DNA of 64,000 nt from JAXDBM01 sp963709485 (GTDB lineage: Bacteria > Desulfobacterota > Syntrophia > Syntrophales > Fen-1087), in assembly GCA_963709485.1 (NCBI GenBank), contig CAVPWE010000003.1:332203-396202 (forward strand), read 5' to 3'. The notes beneath the pieces were generated by a model that saw nothing but the letters and a program-made list of their open reading frames with translations, was not told where the DNA came from and searched no databases. Both the position numbers and the translations under genes were made by a program. Positions 36,114 to 44,217 of this stretch are shown piece by piece; position 1 is the stretch's first letter, and every line of letters starts with the position of its first letter.

Positions 36114-36190
36114 CGGGGCGTAGCGCAGCCTGGTAGCGCGCCTGCTTTGGGAGCAGGATGTCGCAGGTTCAAATCCTGCCGCCCCGACCA
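36114..36190 (+). tRNA. tRNA-Pro (anticodon TGG)
   Basis: A 77-base cloverleaf. The acceptor stem CGGGGCG (36114-36120) pairs with CGCCCCG (36180-36186), the anticodon stem is CCTGC/GCAGG with loop TTTGGGA (anticodon TGG at 36148-36150), the T loop is GGTTCAAATCC, and A plus an encoded CCA ends the gene. It sits 31 bp after rdgB and borders the accessory region downstream, so it may have served as an integration site. Confidence 0.97.
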
Positions 36191-36507
36191 TGAACTTCAT
36201 ACGGACCCAATGCGGGTCATTGCCAATATTCCCGTGTTTTGCCTGCTCGGCATTTTGTCTTTATCACCGACAAATAACGGGGATCGTTGTTTTGTATCTT
36301 ATTGATTTGCAATAAGAAATACCATTTCCATTGGGAATCAAGCGCATGATTGCGCTGATAGGACGGACCGCTCGCTGATGCTCGCTTGGCCTTCGGCCAT
36401 CCGTTCTATCGTCGCTGTTGAGCATCTGCTCGACTGCCCTCTCTGGCTCCGCTCCCAAAAACGGCAGATCAACAGCCGACGTTCGACTGATAAGAAAGGA
36501 TAATGAA
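36191..36507. other. Gap after tRNA-Pro
   Basis: A 317-bp stretch without a convincing gene. It is more AT-rich at the start (36240-36340) than the core genes. One perfect small hairpin, TGGCC TTC GGCCA, lies near 36390-36402. I looked for a repeat of the tRNA 3' end here and downstream that would mark an attachment site and found none. Confidence 0.5.
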
Positions 36508-37416
36508 ATGGCGATACCGGATTATCAGACCTGCATGCTTCCTCTGTTGAAATACCACGCGGATGGCCAAGAGCACACAAACCGTGACTCAATTGACACG
36601 CTTTCCAACGAATTCAAACTCACAGACGAGGAACGCCGAATGATGTTGCCAAGCGGCGTACAGGGATTGTTTGACAATCGCGTGAACTGGGCACGCACTT
36701 ACATGAAGAAGGCGGCCCTGCTTGAATCTCCTAAGCGTGGAGTCCACAAGATTACGAAACGCGGATTGGACGTTCTCAAGAAGGATCCCAAACGGATTGA
36801 CGTGGCCTACCTTAGTAAATTCCAGGAATTCAAAGACTTCCGAGCCTTACGCCACACCAAGCAAGAGGGAGAAGAACAGGAATTCGACTTCAGCAACAAG
36901 ACTCCCGAAGAATCATTGGAGAGCGCGTACCAGAAATTGCGAGCTGATCTGGCGTCCGATCTTCTTCAACGACTCAAAACCTGTTCACCAGCGTTTTTTG
37001 AGCGCCTTGTTGTCGAGGTTATCGTCAAAATGGGATATGGTGGAACCCGTCAAGATGCCGGCAAAGCCGTCGGCAAGACGGGAGATGGAGGAATCGACGG
37101 CATTATCAAGGAGGATAAACTTGGCCTCGACGCTATCTACATTCAGGCCAAACGCTGGGAGAATACAGTGGGGCGACCTGAAATTTAGAAATTCATCGGC
37201 GCTCTTGCGCAGCAGCGTGCCAAAAAGGACCTCTTCATAACGACGTCGTCATTCTCTGCAGATGCAGAAGACTGCGTTTCACGAATTGAAGCCAAGGTGG
37301 TTCTCATCGACGGTGAGACCCTTGCCCAGATGATAATTGACCACAACGTCGGGGTCTCCACACTAGGGACCTATGAGGTCAAGAAAATCGACTCCGATTA
37401 CTTCTCCGAAGATTAG
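36508..37416 (+). pseudogene. Mrr-like restriction endonuclease interrupted by an amber codon
   Basis: Reads as an Mrr-type type IV restriction protein of about 302 codons: an N-terminal winged-helix Mrr_N part (residues 1-90) and a C-terminal nuclease core (about 165-300). GYGGTRQDAG, GDGGIDGIIKEDKLGLD and the IQAKRW motif (D...QxK) are visible. An in-frame TAG (37186-37188) follows GRPEI. The same frame then continues as KFIGALAQQRAKKDLFITTS to the stop at 37414-37416, exactly family-like. A Gln codon CAG is expected there, so one C-to-T change explains the break. Start ATG 36508 has AAGGA seven bases before it. It lies beside tRNA-Pro in lower-GC DNA, which suggests transfer. Confidence 0.85.
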
Positions 37417-37637
37417 GAATTGTCGAACAAGTAGGTGCAGGTAACGCTTTACAGCGCGCCTGACCTGCGATGATAGCAGGGGCTGTCACAAACATCCTCC
37501 GGACTGGACACCCGGGGAGACCGGCTTCCTATTTTCCAAGCATCCGGCACACATCAAATAGGAGGCGACCTTTTAGAGAAAGTTTGTTGCCGGTGGCGAT
37601 TCATGATAAAGTGATATGACCTAAACATCAAGCGGAT

Positions 37638-37864
37638 ATGAAGATAAGAATTTCGCGGCATGCTAAACGGCGGGCAAGTCTCTATAAGATTCCGGAGTCG
37701 ATGATTTCCGATAGATTGACCAGCGTGAACTTGAAACAGGGACGGCAGACATTATCAGGGATGTTCCCAGTCTTCGGTATCCCTTGAAAATGGTTGTCTC
37801 AGTTGCCGGAAACACTGCAGCGGTGATTACGAACTATCCGGTGAAAAAAGGAAGGAAATCATGA
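37638..37864 (+). pseudogene. DUF4258-like (RelE/HigB-type) toxin gene, frameshifted
   Basis: The first frame from ATG 37638 gives MKIRISRHAKRRASLYKIPE and ends early at 37787. A second frame supplies the missing C-terminus (TADIIRDVPSLRYPLKMVV then AVITNYPVKKGRKS) and ends with a TGA that overlaps the DUF2283 start (ATGA at 37861-37864). A single missing base between about 37711 and 37735 would restore one protein of about 75 residues. The HAKRR start and the hydrophobic beta-strand end resemble the DUF4258 family, whose members often pair with DUF2283. Function as a toxin is inference. Confidence 0.7.
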
Positions 37865-38085
37865 AAGTCCATTATGATGCTGAGGTTGACGCCGTATATA
37901 TCAAACTGGGGAGCCAGAAACCGGACGGCGTAGTTGAGATTTTCGAGGGTGTCAATTTAGACACTACCTCTGAGAACAGAATAGTCGGAATAGAAATCCT
38001 CAACGCTGCCCAGAAGATGAACATAAAAACAATCCTTTCCTATGAGCTTGAGCTCGACAAGAAATTGATCAAGAAATCAGCATAA
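37861..38085 (+). CDS. DUF2283 protein, putative antitoxin
   Basis: A 74-residue protein beginning MKVHYDAEVDAVYIKLGSQK, with the DUF2283 pattern of a short beta-rich core (DAVYIKL, VNLDTTSENRIVGIEIL). It overlaps the stop of the frameshifted DUF4258-like frame by four bases, the arrangement of a toxin-antitoxin pair. The gene itself is intact. Antitoxin function is inferred from the pairing only. Confidence 0.75.
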   Translation: MKVHYDAEVDAVYIKLGSQKPDGVVEIFEGVNLDTTSENRIVGIEILNAAQKMNIKTILSYELELDKKLIKKSA

Positions 38086-38096
38086 CCAGACGCGTA

Positions 38097-38561
38097 AAAC
38101 GTGCGCATCGTCTCAGGTCTGAGACCTTTGCGCTTTACCTTGCTGCACGCAACCCAGGGACGCCTTGGTATGCCAAGCTTCTTGTGGCCGGAATTGTCGC
38201 GCATGCGTTGAGCCCCATTGACCTGATTCCGGATTTTGTGCCTGTCCTCGGATATCTTGATGATCTCATTCTGATACCCTTGGGCATCGCCCTGGCCATA
38301 AGAATGGTTCCTGATTCGGTGTTGGCTGAGTGCCGAGCGCGGGCGCAAGAAACCGTTCAAAATGGAATGCCCGTAAGTCGGGTTGCAGGAGCCGTGATTA
38401 TCATCATCTGGTTATTGTTGGCGGCGCTCTGTGCGGCCTGGGTATATAAAGCATTCGGGAATCATATCGGGAGCACGACCCACAACGCCATCATATCGGA
38501 CGTGCAACATCGTCCCTTCGCTCTGTGTTTGGACGCCGATTATGGCAAATGTTGGGTGTAA
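38097..38561 (+). CDS. YkvA-domain (DUF1232) membrane protein, start unresolved
   Basis: The frame reads KRAHRLRSETFALYLAARNP then TPWYAKLLVAGIVAHALSPI and DLIPDFVPVLGYLDDLI, a clear DUF1232/YkvA domain with the SPIDLIPD signature, followed by a hydrophobic helix (VAGAVIIIIWLLLAALCAAW). Similarity begins at about 38097, but the open frame (from 38052) offers only ATT, ATC or ATA codons before it. GTG 38184 would cut the domain in half. Either a rare start is used or the 5' end is damaged, as in the neighbouring genes. It follows DUF2283 directly. Confidence 0.65.
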   Translation, partial: KRAHRLRSETFALYLAARNPGTPWYAKLLVAGIVAHALSPIDLIPDFVPVLGYLDDLILIPLGIALAIRMVPDSVLAECRARAQETVQNGMPVSRVAGAVIIIIWLLLAALCAAWVYKAFGNHIGSTTHNAIISDVQHRPFALCLDADYGKCWV

Positions 38562-38581
38562 TGAAGAACTGAGGGGACAGC

Positions 38582-39103
38582 ATGAGTAGCCGACAAACAG
38601 CAACAAAGGCAAGCCAGACCTCATCGTTTCCGGGGACAGCGGCATCGCTGGTCGTTCTGGCGCTGGTTTTCGGGATTTTTGCTTCATCTCCGGCAACGGG
38701 CGCGGAATATGGGGGAAACACCATGGAGGACGAGATCTGGAAACTGGAAGAAGCCTATTTCACAAACCTTTACAGGGCCGACTATGAAGGGGTCCTCACG
38801 CTTGTGCACCCGCAGTTTCTGGGATGGCCGGGCAACCTGCCAAAGCCGATCGGCAGGGAAGAGAGTGCGCAGTTCATGAAAAGGCTGATCCCTCGGCCCA
38901 CGCCATGCACCATCCGGATTGAGCGTGCCGGTTTGCAGCGGTCGGGAGAGACGGCATTGACTCAGTACACGCTGCATGTGAACTGCCCTGGAGCATCCGG
39001 GACGGCAAGAACGCAGTCATCGCGGATCACCCATACATGGGTCAGACAGGAGAACCATTGGAAGCTTCTGGGAGGCATGAGTCTCGATATCCGAAAGGAA
39101 TAG
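38582..39103 (+). CDS. NTF2-like (DUF4440-type) membrane-anchored or exported protein
   Basis: 173 residues. A hydrophobic segment (about 22-41, SLVVLALVFGIFASSPATGA) forms a signal peptide or anchor. The rest resembles the NTF2/SnoaL fold: WKLEEAYFTNLYRADYEGVL, LVHPQFLGWPG, ITHTWVRQENHWKLLG. Such domains bind small ligands or act as enzymes or subunits; nothing here specifies which. The start ATG 38582 follows GAGGGG. It belongs to the accessory stretch between tRNA-Pro and the alpha/beta hydrolase. Confidence 0.65.
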   Translation: MSSRQTATKASQTSSFPGTAASLVVLALVFGIFASSPATGAEYGGNTMEDEIWKLEEAYFTNLYRADYEGVLTLVHPQFLGWPGNLPKPIGREESAQFMKRLIPRPTPCTIRIERAGLQRSGETALTQYTLHVNCPGASGTARTQSSRITHTWVRQENHWKLLGGMSLDIRKE

Positions 39104-39225
39104 GCGAAGGAAACGGGGAGCCAAAGGGCGCTTTTGAAAGGTTGAAAGGCGATAAAGGAGCGCTCACAACGTGATCCCGCGGACGATCACCGCCGCTTTT
39201 TGTTCTATCGGACGGAGAAAATCAT

Positions 39226-39696
39226 ATGATCAGAATAATGATCCTGGTTTTTTTGCTGATATCCGGGACACTGTTTGCGGCTGAGAAAGTTCCCGAAACA
39301 TTGGATGAGCAACTTGCTGTCGATAACCAGCGGGTGATGAAGTATCTGGGTCGTCTGACCGCATCAGATGTCGGAAAGAGGCTCAAGGGAATTCGATTGT
39401 CGGATCAAAACGTTGTTCTGAAAAATCATATTTTCTTGGAATGGATCCGTTCCGCCGACCATAAAAGTTCCGTGTACGTTTTCCGCGAAAAATCGAAGCT
39501 TGTCGCGTATGCCTGGGTAGAGCCACAGGGTCGCTCGATCCCCATTCCTCCGTGCCCTCCCAATTCCAAAGAAGAGGGACAGTATGTTTTATCAGGCGAC
39601 GTGTATACCTGGAAAGAGGTGGAGCCCGGTGACGGCGTAGTTGTTCTGGAGTGCGTAACGGATCAATGGATTCGTGAAATCAAGAGGAATAAATAA
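39226..39696 (+). CDS. Unknown exported protein
   Basis: A 156-residue protein with a short signal peptide (MIRIMILVFLLISGTLFA, cleavage near FAA-EK). The mature part has two cysteines (in PPCPPN and LECVTD) that could form a disulphide, and a beta-rich appearance (SSVYVFREKSKLVAYAWVE). I do not recognise a family. The 122-bp gap before it has no clear element. Likely periplasmic. Confidence 0.55.
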   Translation: MIRIMILVFLLISGTLFAAEKVPETLDEQLAVDNQRVMKYLGRLTASDVGKRLKGIRLSDQNVVLKNHIFLEWIRSADHKSSVYVFREKSKLVAYAWVEPQGRSIPIPPCPPNSKEEGQYVLSGDVYTWKEVEPGDGVVVLECVTDQWIREIKRNK

Positions 39697-39954
39697 CGCA
39701 ACCGACCAGGCGTCGCGCCGGGTCGGTCACGCCGCCAAGCGCATTCAAACGTTTGCCGATGGGGAAGAAAGGGAGTCCCGTTGGAGGTCTTCTTCGCACT
39801 TGCTTTCGAAGGGAAGACTCCGCAAGGAACCGTATCTTTCCATGAAGGGTTCAGGGCAGACGGCCGAACGGAGGGTTCGGCGACGCTTGACGAGGCACGC
39901 GACGCGTCATAACGGTTTCTGGCGGTGAATGGGAGACAATGCGGTCTTGCGATT

Positions 39955-40083
39955 ATGGAAATAGACATTCGGTACGACTGTGCGGGAGTGGACTGGGGAA
40001 TCGTTTCGGAAACGCTGAAACGCGTGGGGATGGCGCGATTCAAAAATCCGGGAAAAATGCGGGAGAAAGGGTTCACGGAGTAA
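39955..40083 (+). pseudogene. GNAT acetyltransferase N-terminal remnant
   Basis: A 42-residue frame, MEIDIRYDCAGVDWGIVSET then LKRVGMA, whose first half looks like the start of a small GNAT acetyltransferase; the acetyl-CoA binding part is absent and the end (RFKNPGKMREKGFTE) is unlike the family. Best read as the remains of a truncated gene. The surrounding gap 39697-40155 shows one 7-bp stem (ACCGACC/GGTCGGT near 39700-39726) and nothing else I can name. Confidence 0.45.
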
Positions 40084-40155
40084 AGCGTTCCCTGCTGATC
40101 AGAGAGCAGGACCCTGAATATGCTTTCCCCCGATCAAGGAACGGGAGGTGAAACC

Positions 40156-41061
40156 ATGAGCGAAGTTCCCCATCAGGCGGAATCCAAAGTCCGGGCGAAC
40201 GGGATCGAGATCGCATACGACAGCTTCGGTGACGCCGGGGCGCCGCCCCTGATCCTGATCATGGGTTTCACCATGCCCATGATTGCCTGGGACGAGAAGT
40301 TTTGCGAACAGCTCGCCCTCCGCGGTTTCCGGGTCATCCGCTTCGACAATCGCGACATCGGCCACTCGACGTGGCTGGATGACTTGGGGGCGCCGGACAT
40401 CGGCAAAATCATCATGGCCGCGTTCCAGGGGCAGCCCGTCGATGTTCCCTATGGGTTTACGGACATGGCCGGGGATGTGGCGGGACTCATGGACGCCCTG
40501 AACATCGAGTCGGCGCATGTTGTCGGCATGTCCATGGGAGGCATGATCGCCCAGACCATGTCGATCCATCATCCGCAAAGGCTGCGGTCGCTCACATCTT
40601 TTTCCTCATCCATGTGGACCTTCGATCCTGCGATGCCCCCGCCCACGCCGGAAGCTTCGGAAGTGATGATGACACCCGTTCCCATGGACCGGGAAGGCTT
40701 CATCACGGGCACCCTGAAAGCATGGCGATTCATGGGCGGCCCCGTTATGCCTCTTGGTGAAGCGTTCCTTCGGGAGCGCGCCCTGCGCGTCTTCGAGCGG
40801 GGCGTTTCCAGGGCGGGGCTGGCAAGGCAGATGGCGGCCATCATGGCATCCGGCAGCCGCCGGGAAGCCCTTCGTTCCCTCAGGATGCCCACGCTGGTCC
40901 TTCACGGGGATGCCGATCCCCTCGTTCCTGTTGAACACGGCATTGCCACGGCGGAGACGATCCCCGGGGCAAAACTGCACATCGTCAAGGGGATGGGGCA
41001 CGATGTTCCTCCCGCCGCCTGGCCGGAACTGGTCGAGGCCATTGCCCGTCACGCCGGGTAG
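40156..41061 (+). CDS. Alpha/beta hydrolase
   Basis: Soluble alpha/beta-hydrolase-fold enzyme of 301 residues, substrate unknown. The N-terminal core begins VRANGIEIAYDSFGD, the oxyanion loop is ILIMGFTMPM, the nucleophile elbow is GMSMGG, the acid is in LHGDADPLVP and the His in KGMGHDVP. Layout resembles esterases and haloperoxidase-like hydrolases. ATG 40156 is chosen for the GGAGGTG site; the frame opens at 40120. It marks the return to core-like base composition after the accessory stretch. Confidence 0.88.
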   Translation: MSEVPHQAESKVRANGIEIAYDSFGDAGAPPLILIMGFTMPMIAWDEKFCEQLALRGFRVIRFDNRDIGHSTWLDDLGAPDIGKIIMAAFQGQPVDVPYGFTDMAGDVAGLMDALNIESAHVVGMSMGGMIAQTMSIHHPQRLRSLTSFSSSMWTFDPAMPPPTPEASEVMMTPVPMDREGFITGTLKAWRFMGGPVMPLGEAFLRERALRVFERGVSRAGLARQMAAIMASGSRREALRSLRMPTLVLHGDADPLVPVEHGIATAETIPGAKLHIVKGMGHDVPPAAWPELVEAIARHAG

Positions 41062-41192
41062 CCGCATCGGTCGATCGTCCGGCCAGCGGGACCGGCTCCG
41101 GCCGTGATATCGCCATCTTCAATCAAGCCTTGACAATTCAAAATCAATCCATTAGCGTACGCTTCAAAAACAGGCAGGCGAACGTTAACCCC

Positions 41193-41603
41193 ATGATCGG
41201 CGTACTGATAACCACCCACGGCAATCTCGGCGGCGAACTGCTCAAGGTCGCGGAGATGATCCGGGGGCCGTTGAAGGATATCCTGCATATTTCCATCGAT
41301 CAGACCAAGAGCGTCGAGGATCTTAAAAAGGACATCAATGCGGCGATCCGGAAGCTGGACCGGGGGCAGGGGGTCCTGATCCTGACAGACCTGTTCGGGG
41401 GAACGCCCTCCAATCTTTCGCTGTCATTGCTGAAGGAAGGCAAGGTCGAGGTGGTGACCGGCGTGAACCTGCCGATGCTGCTCAAAATCGCGGACATGAG
41501 GCAGAAAATGAACCTTCAGGATTTTGCCCATTATATCAAGGACTACGGCAGAAAGAACATCTACCTGGCCAGTGAAATATTGAACAAGAAAGCGGCGGAG
41601 TGA
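41193..41603 (+). CDS. PTS mannose-type EIIA protein
   Basis: A 136-residue phosphocarrier of the mannose/fructose/sorbose PTS family. The phosphorylation site is His9 in VLITTHGNLGGEL, and the turn LTDLFGGTPSN is typical. ATG 41193 is taken over the longer frame from 41130 because family similarity starts at the Met. It is followed by IIB and IIC but no IID, and no HPr or EI gene is seen. In many delta-proteobacteria such sets act in regulation rather than sugar uptake; that is inference here. Confidence 0.9.
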   Translation: MIGVLITTHGNLGGELLKVAEMIRGPLKDILHISIDQTKSVEDLKKDINAAIRKLDRGQGVLILTDLFGGTPSNLSLSLLKEGKVEVVTGVNLPMLLKIADMRQKMNLQDFAHYIKDYGRKNIYLASEILNKKAAE

Positions 41604-41674
41604 CGAAACCCGGCGGGCGCAAGGCGCGGCAAATCGCCTGCACCCGGCAAACGTGAAGAATTCGACAGGCCTCA

Positions 41675-42163
41675 ATGGACACAGCGCTCGTCCGGGTTGA
41701 TAATCGATTGGTTCATGGACAGATCCTGGAGGCCTGGGTACCTTTCCTGCAGGCATCCTGCATCGTCGTGGTGGACGACCACGTCGCCGGCGACTTCTTC
41801 CGGGAGACCGTCATCAAGATGGCCGTTCCGAGCGAGGTGGAGGTGATTGTCAGCGGCGTCGAAAGCTTCGCCGGGAATTTCACTTACCAGAAGGGCACCG
41901 GGAAAAAGGCGATTGTCCTGTTCAGCGACATCGCCGAAGCCCTGAGGGCTTTCAAGCTGGGTTTCAGGTTCGAGCAGTTGAACATCGGCAACGTTTACAG
42001 CGAGGCGTGCATCCAGCAATGTTCGCCTTCCGTCCTGCTCGGGGAAAGCGAAATCGAGGCGGTCAAGACCCTTCTGGCGGCCGGTGTCGATATCGATGTC
42101 CGGCGGGTTCCGCGGGAAAAGCCTATTGACCTTCGCCGGTTGATCAACGGCGCCGGGCCATGA
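41675..42163 (+). CDS. PTS mannose-type EIIB protein
   Basis: A 162-residue IIB subunit, beginning MDTALVRVDNRLVHGQI, where His14 is the phosphorylation site. The segment FKLGFRFEQLNIGNVYSE is also characteristic. It normally receives phosphate from EIIA and passes it to sugar bound by IIC/IID. It lies 71 bp after IIA and 27 bp before IIC. Confidence 0.9.
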   Translation: MDTALVRVDNRLVHGQILEAWVPFLQASCIVVVDDHVAGDFFRETVIKMAVPSEVEVIVSGVESFAGNFTYQKGTGKKAIVLFSDIAEALRAFKLGFRFEQLNIGNVYSEACIQQCSPSVLLGESEIEAVKTLLAAGVDIDVRRVPREKPIDLRRLINGAGP

Positions 42164-42190
42164 GGAGCCGCCCATCTTCATGAGAAGCCC

Positions 42191-42892
42191 ATGTTCTGGA
42201 ATGTCCTGATCATATCCCTTGCGGGGGGGATCTTCTGTCTGGACAGGATCTTTCTTCAGGTTATGATCTCCCGGCCCGTGGTTGCCGGTCCGGCTGTCGG
42301 GCTGATCCTTCACGATCCCCTTACCGGCCTTCTCTGCGGCGCACTCCTTGAACTGCTCTGGATCGACCGCCTCCCCATCGGCACGTACGTCCCGCCGAAC
42401 GACACCATCGTGACCGTCATCATCACGGCGGCGGCGATCATGGCCGGCAATCTCATCAACAACCATTCCCGGGAGCTGGCGACTTTCTGCATCCTTCTCT
42501 TCTTTCCGCTGGGATATGCGGCCAGGCAAATGGACACCCGGATCATCCAGTTCAACGACCGTCTTTCCAGGGAAGCCGTCGCCGCTGCCGAGCGGGGCGA
42601 TGTCCGGGGCGTTTCCCGAAGGCACCTGCTGGGGATGTTGATATCTTTCGCGGCTGCGGTGCTCTTCATCTTCACTTTCCTGTACCCGGGTGTTTTGCTT
42701 GCCGCCTGGTTCTTTCCCCTGCTGCCTCAGTTTTTCATGAAGGCGCTGACCCTGTGCTATTATTTTCTTCCCCTGCTCGGCGTTGCCGTGGCCATCCGGA
42801 CCGTGAAACGCCAGGGCATGGTGGCTTTTTTCTGCGCCGTGTTTGTCGCCGTCCTGGTCATTATGGAATTTGCCCATGGGCTTGCGAAATGA
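42191..42892 (+). CDS. PTS mannose-type EIIC membrane protein
   Basis: A 233-residue polytopic membrane protein with about six or seven hydrophobic helices and family segments LDRIFLQVMISRPVVAGPAVG and LLELLWIDRLPIGTYVPPND. In sugar transport IIC works with IID, which is absent at this locus. The 3' end overlaps rimI by 17 bp. Confidence 0.88.
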   Translation: MFWNVLIISLAGGIFCLDRIFLQVMISRPVVAGPAVGLILHDPLTGLLCGALLELLWIDRLPIGTYVPPNDTIVTVIITAAAIMAGNLINNHSRELATFCILLFFPLGYAARQMDTRIIQFNDRLSREAVAAAERGDVRGVSRRHLLGMLISFAAAVLFIFTFLYPGVLLAAWFFPLLPQFFMKALTLCYYFLPLLGVAVAIRTVKRQGMVAFFCAVFVAVLVIMEFAHGLAK

Positions 42893-43382
42893 CCCGCCGG
42901 AGGACATTCGGATTCGCCCGATGGTGGCCGGAGATATCCGGGAGGTCCTGACAATTGCGTCCGACGCGTTTCTCACGCCCTGGACCGAGCAGATGTTCAT
43001 GAAGGAACTGCGTCTGTCCTTCTCCCGCAATTTCGTCGCCGTGGCCGGACAGGGGGCTCCCGGCCCGGTGGCCGGCTACATTACGTTCTGGGTCATTGCC
43101 GACGAGGTCCAGCTTCACAGCATGGCCGTGCGGAGGGAGCTCCGGAGGAAGGGCGTTGCCACGCGGCTCTTTCTGGCCATGCTCCGGGACGCGTTGGAGC
43201 AGGGCGCCGAAACGGGTACGCTGGAAGTCCGGCGCTCGAATGAAGCGGCCAGAGGATTTTACGAGAAGTTCGGCTGGCGCGTCACGGCCCGAAGGCCGTC
43301 CTACTATTCCGACACCGGGGAAGATGCCCTCATCATGTCCGCCGAACTGAAAGCCTGTTCCGAGGTATTTCGTCATGCCTGA
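42876..43382 (+). CDS. rimI: RimI-like ribosomal-protein-alanine acetyltransferase
   Basis: GNAT enzyme of 168 residues, likely acetylating the N-terminal Ala of ribosomal protein S18. It has IRIRPMVAGDIREVLTIASD, the TPWTEQMF segment typical of RimI, and the acetyl-CoA loop RRELRRKGVATRL followed by LEVRRSNEAARGFYEKFGW. ATG 42876 is chosen; the frame opens at 42843 inside IIC. RimI is often near tsaB and tsaD, but here it is 21 kb away from tsaB. The start overlaps IIC and the end overlaps pyrK. Confidence 0.87.
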   Translation: MGLRNDPPEDIRIRPMVAGDIREVLTIASDAFLTPWTEQMFMKELRLSFSRNFVAVAGQGAPGPVAGYITFWVIADEVQLHSMAVRRELRRKGVATRLFLAMLRDALEQGAETGTLEVRRSNEAARGFYEKFGWRVTARRPSYYSDTGEDALIMSAELKACSEVFRHA

Positions 43383-44217
43383 AAAAAAGGCCTTGCTGGC
43401 CGGCAGGGTGGTTTCCAACCGGGAGATCGTGCAGGGGCATCTGGTGATGACGATCCGGCTGCCCCGGGCCTTCGGCGAGCCGCTGCCGGGACAGTTCGTG
43501 ATGCTCCGGCCGAAAGAGAGGGGAGCCCTGCTGCTGGGACGTCCCTTCAGCGTCTACGACTTTCAGCCGGGCCGAAGGAGCGTGACCCTGGGGATCCTTT
43601 ACCGGGTTGCCGGAGAGGGCACCCGCGCGCTGTCGCTTCGCCGGCGCGGCGACGATGTGGAAATCCTCGGCCCCCTCGGCCGTCCCTTCGATGTGTCGCG
43701 GCATTCAGGAAACATCGTTCTTGTCGCCGGCGGAATCGGAATCGCCCCGATCCGCTTTCTCCTGGAGCACCTGAGGAAAAACCACGCAGAAGCCCGGTCC
43801 AGGATCAGCCTGTATGCCGGCGCGAAAACGGCGAGCGAGCTCATTGGTCTGGAGGATCTGGAGCCTTTCTGTAAAGACGTTCATGTCTGCACCGATGACT
43901 GCAGCATGGGGCATCACGGCCTCGTCACGGAGCCGCTGGAGAAAAACCTGGGGTCCTTTCCGGCGGACGACACGACGGTTTACGCCTGCGGCCCGGTCGG
44001 CATGATCCGGGAACTCGCCGGGCTGCTTCGGGATCATCCCGTTCCCTGCCAGGTATCGCTGGAGGAGCGCATGGCCTGCGGGGTCGGGGCGTGCCTGGGC
44101 TGTGCCGTCGCGGTCCGGGGTCCGGACGGCGGGAGGCAATACCGGCGGGTCTGCCGGGAAGGTCCCGTTTTCGACATTCGCGAAATCCTCTGGGATGAAG
44201 GGACCGGGGAAGCATGA
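43375..44217 (+). CDS. pyrK: Dihydroorotate dehydrogenase electron-transfer subunit
   Basis: Carries electrons from PyrD FMN to NAD+ through FAD and a 2Fe-2S cluster. The 280-residue protein has the FAD motif GRPFSVYD, the NAD-binding GGIGIAPIRFLLEHL and, at the C-terminus, cluster ligands CGVGACLGC plus a later Cys (RRVCREG). It overlaps pyrD by four bases (ATGA), so the two subunits are coupled. Confidence 0.95.
   Translation: MPEKKALLAGRVVSNREIVQGHLVMTIRLPRAFGEPLPGQFVMLRPKERGALLLGRPFSVYDFQPGRRSVTLGILYRVAGEGTRALSLRRRGDDVEILGPLGRPFDVSRHSGNIVLVAGGIGIAPIRFLLEHLRKNHAEARSRISLYAGAKTASELIGLEDLEPFCKDVHVCTDDCSMGHHGLVTEPLEKNLGSFPADDTTVYACGPVGMIRELAGLLRDHPVPCQVSLEERMACGVGACLGCAVAVRGPDGGRQYRRVCREGPVFDIREILWDEGTGEA

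Noticed and set aside
36114..38600. Direct repeat of the tRNA-Pro 3' end as an attachment site
   Set aside because: No second copy of the tRNA 3' sequence was seen downstream within the accessory stretch.
36508..40083. Chain of small unrelated accessory genes that looked like integron cassettes
   Set aside because: No attC-like imperfect palindromes with RYYYAAC/GTTRRRY ends were found between the genes, and no integrase is present.
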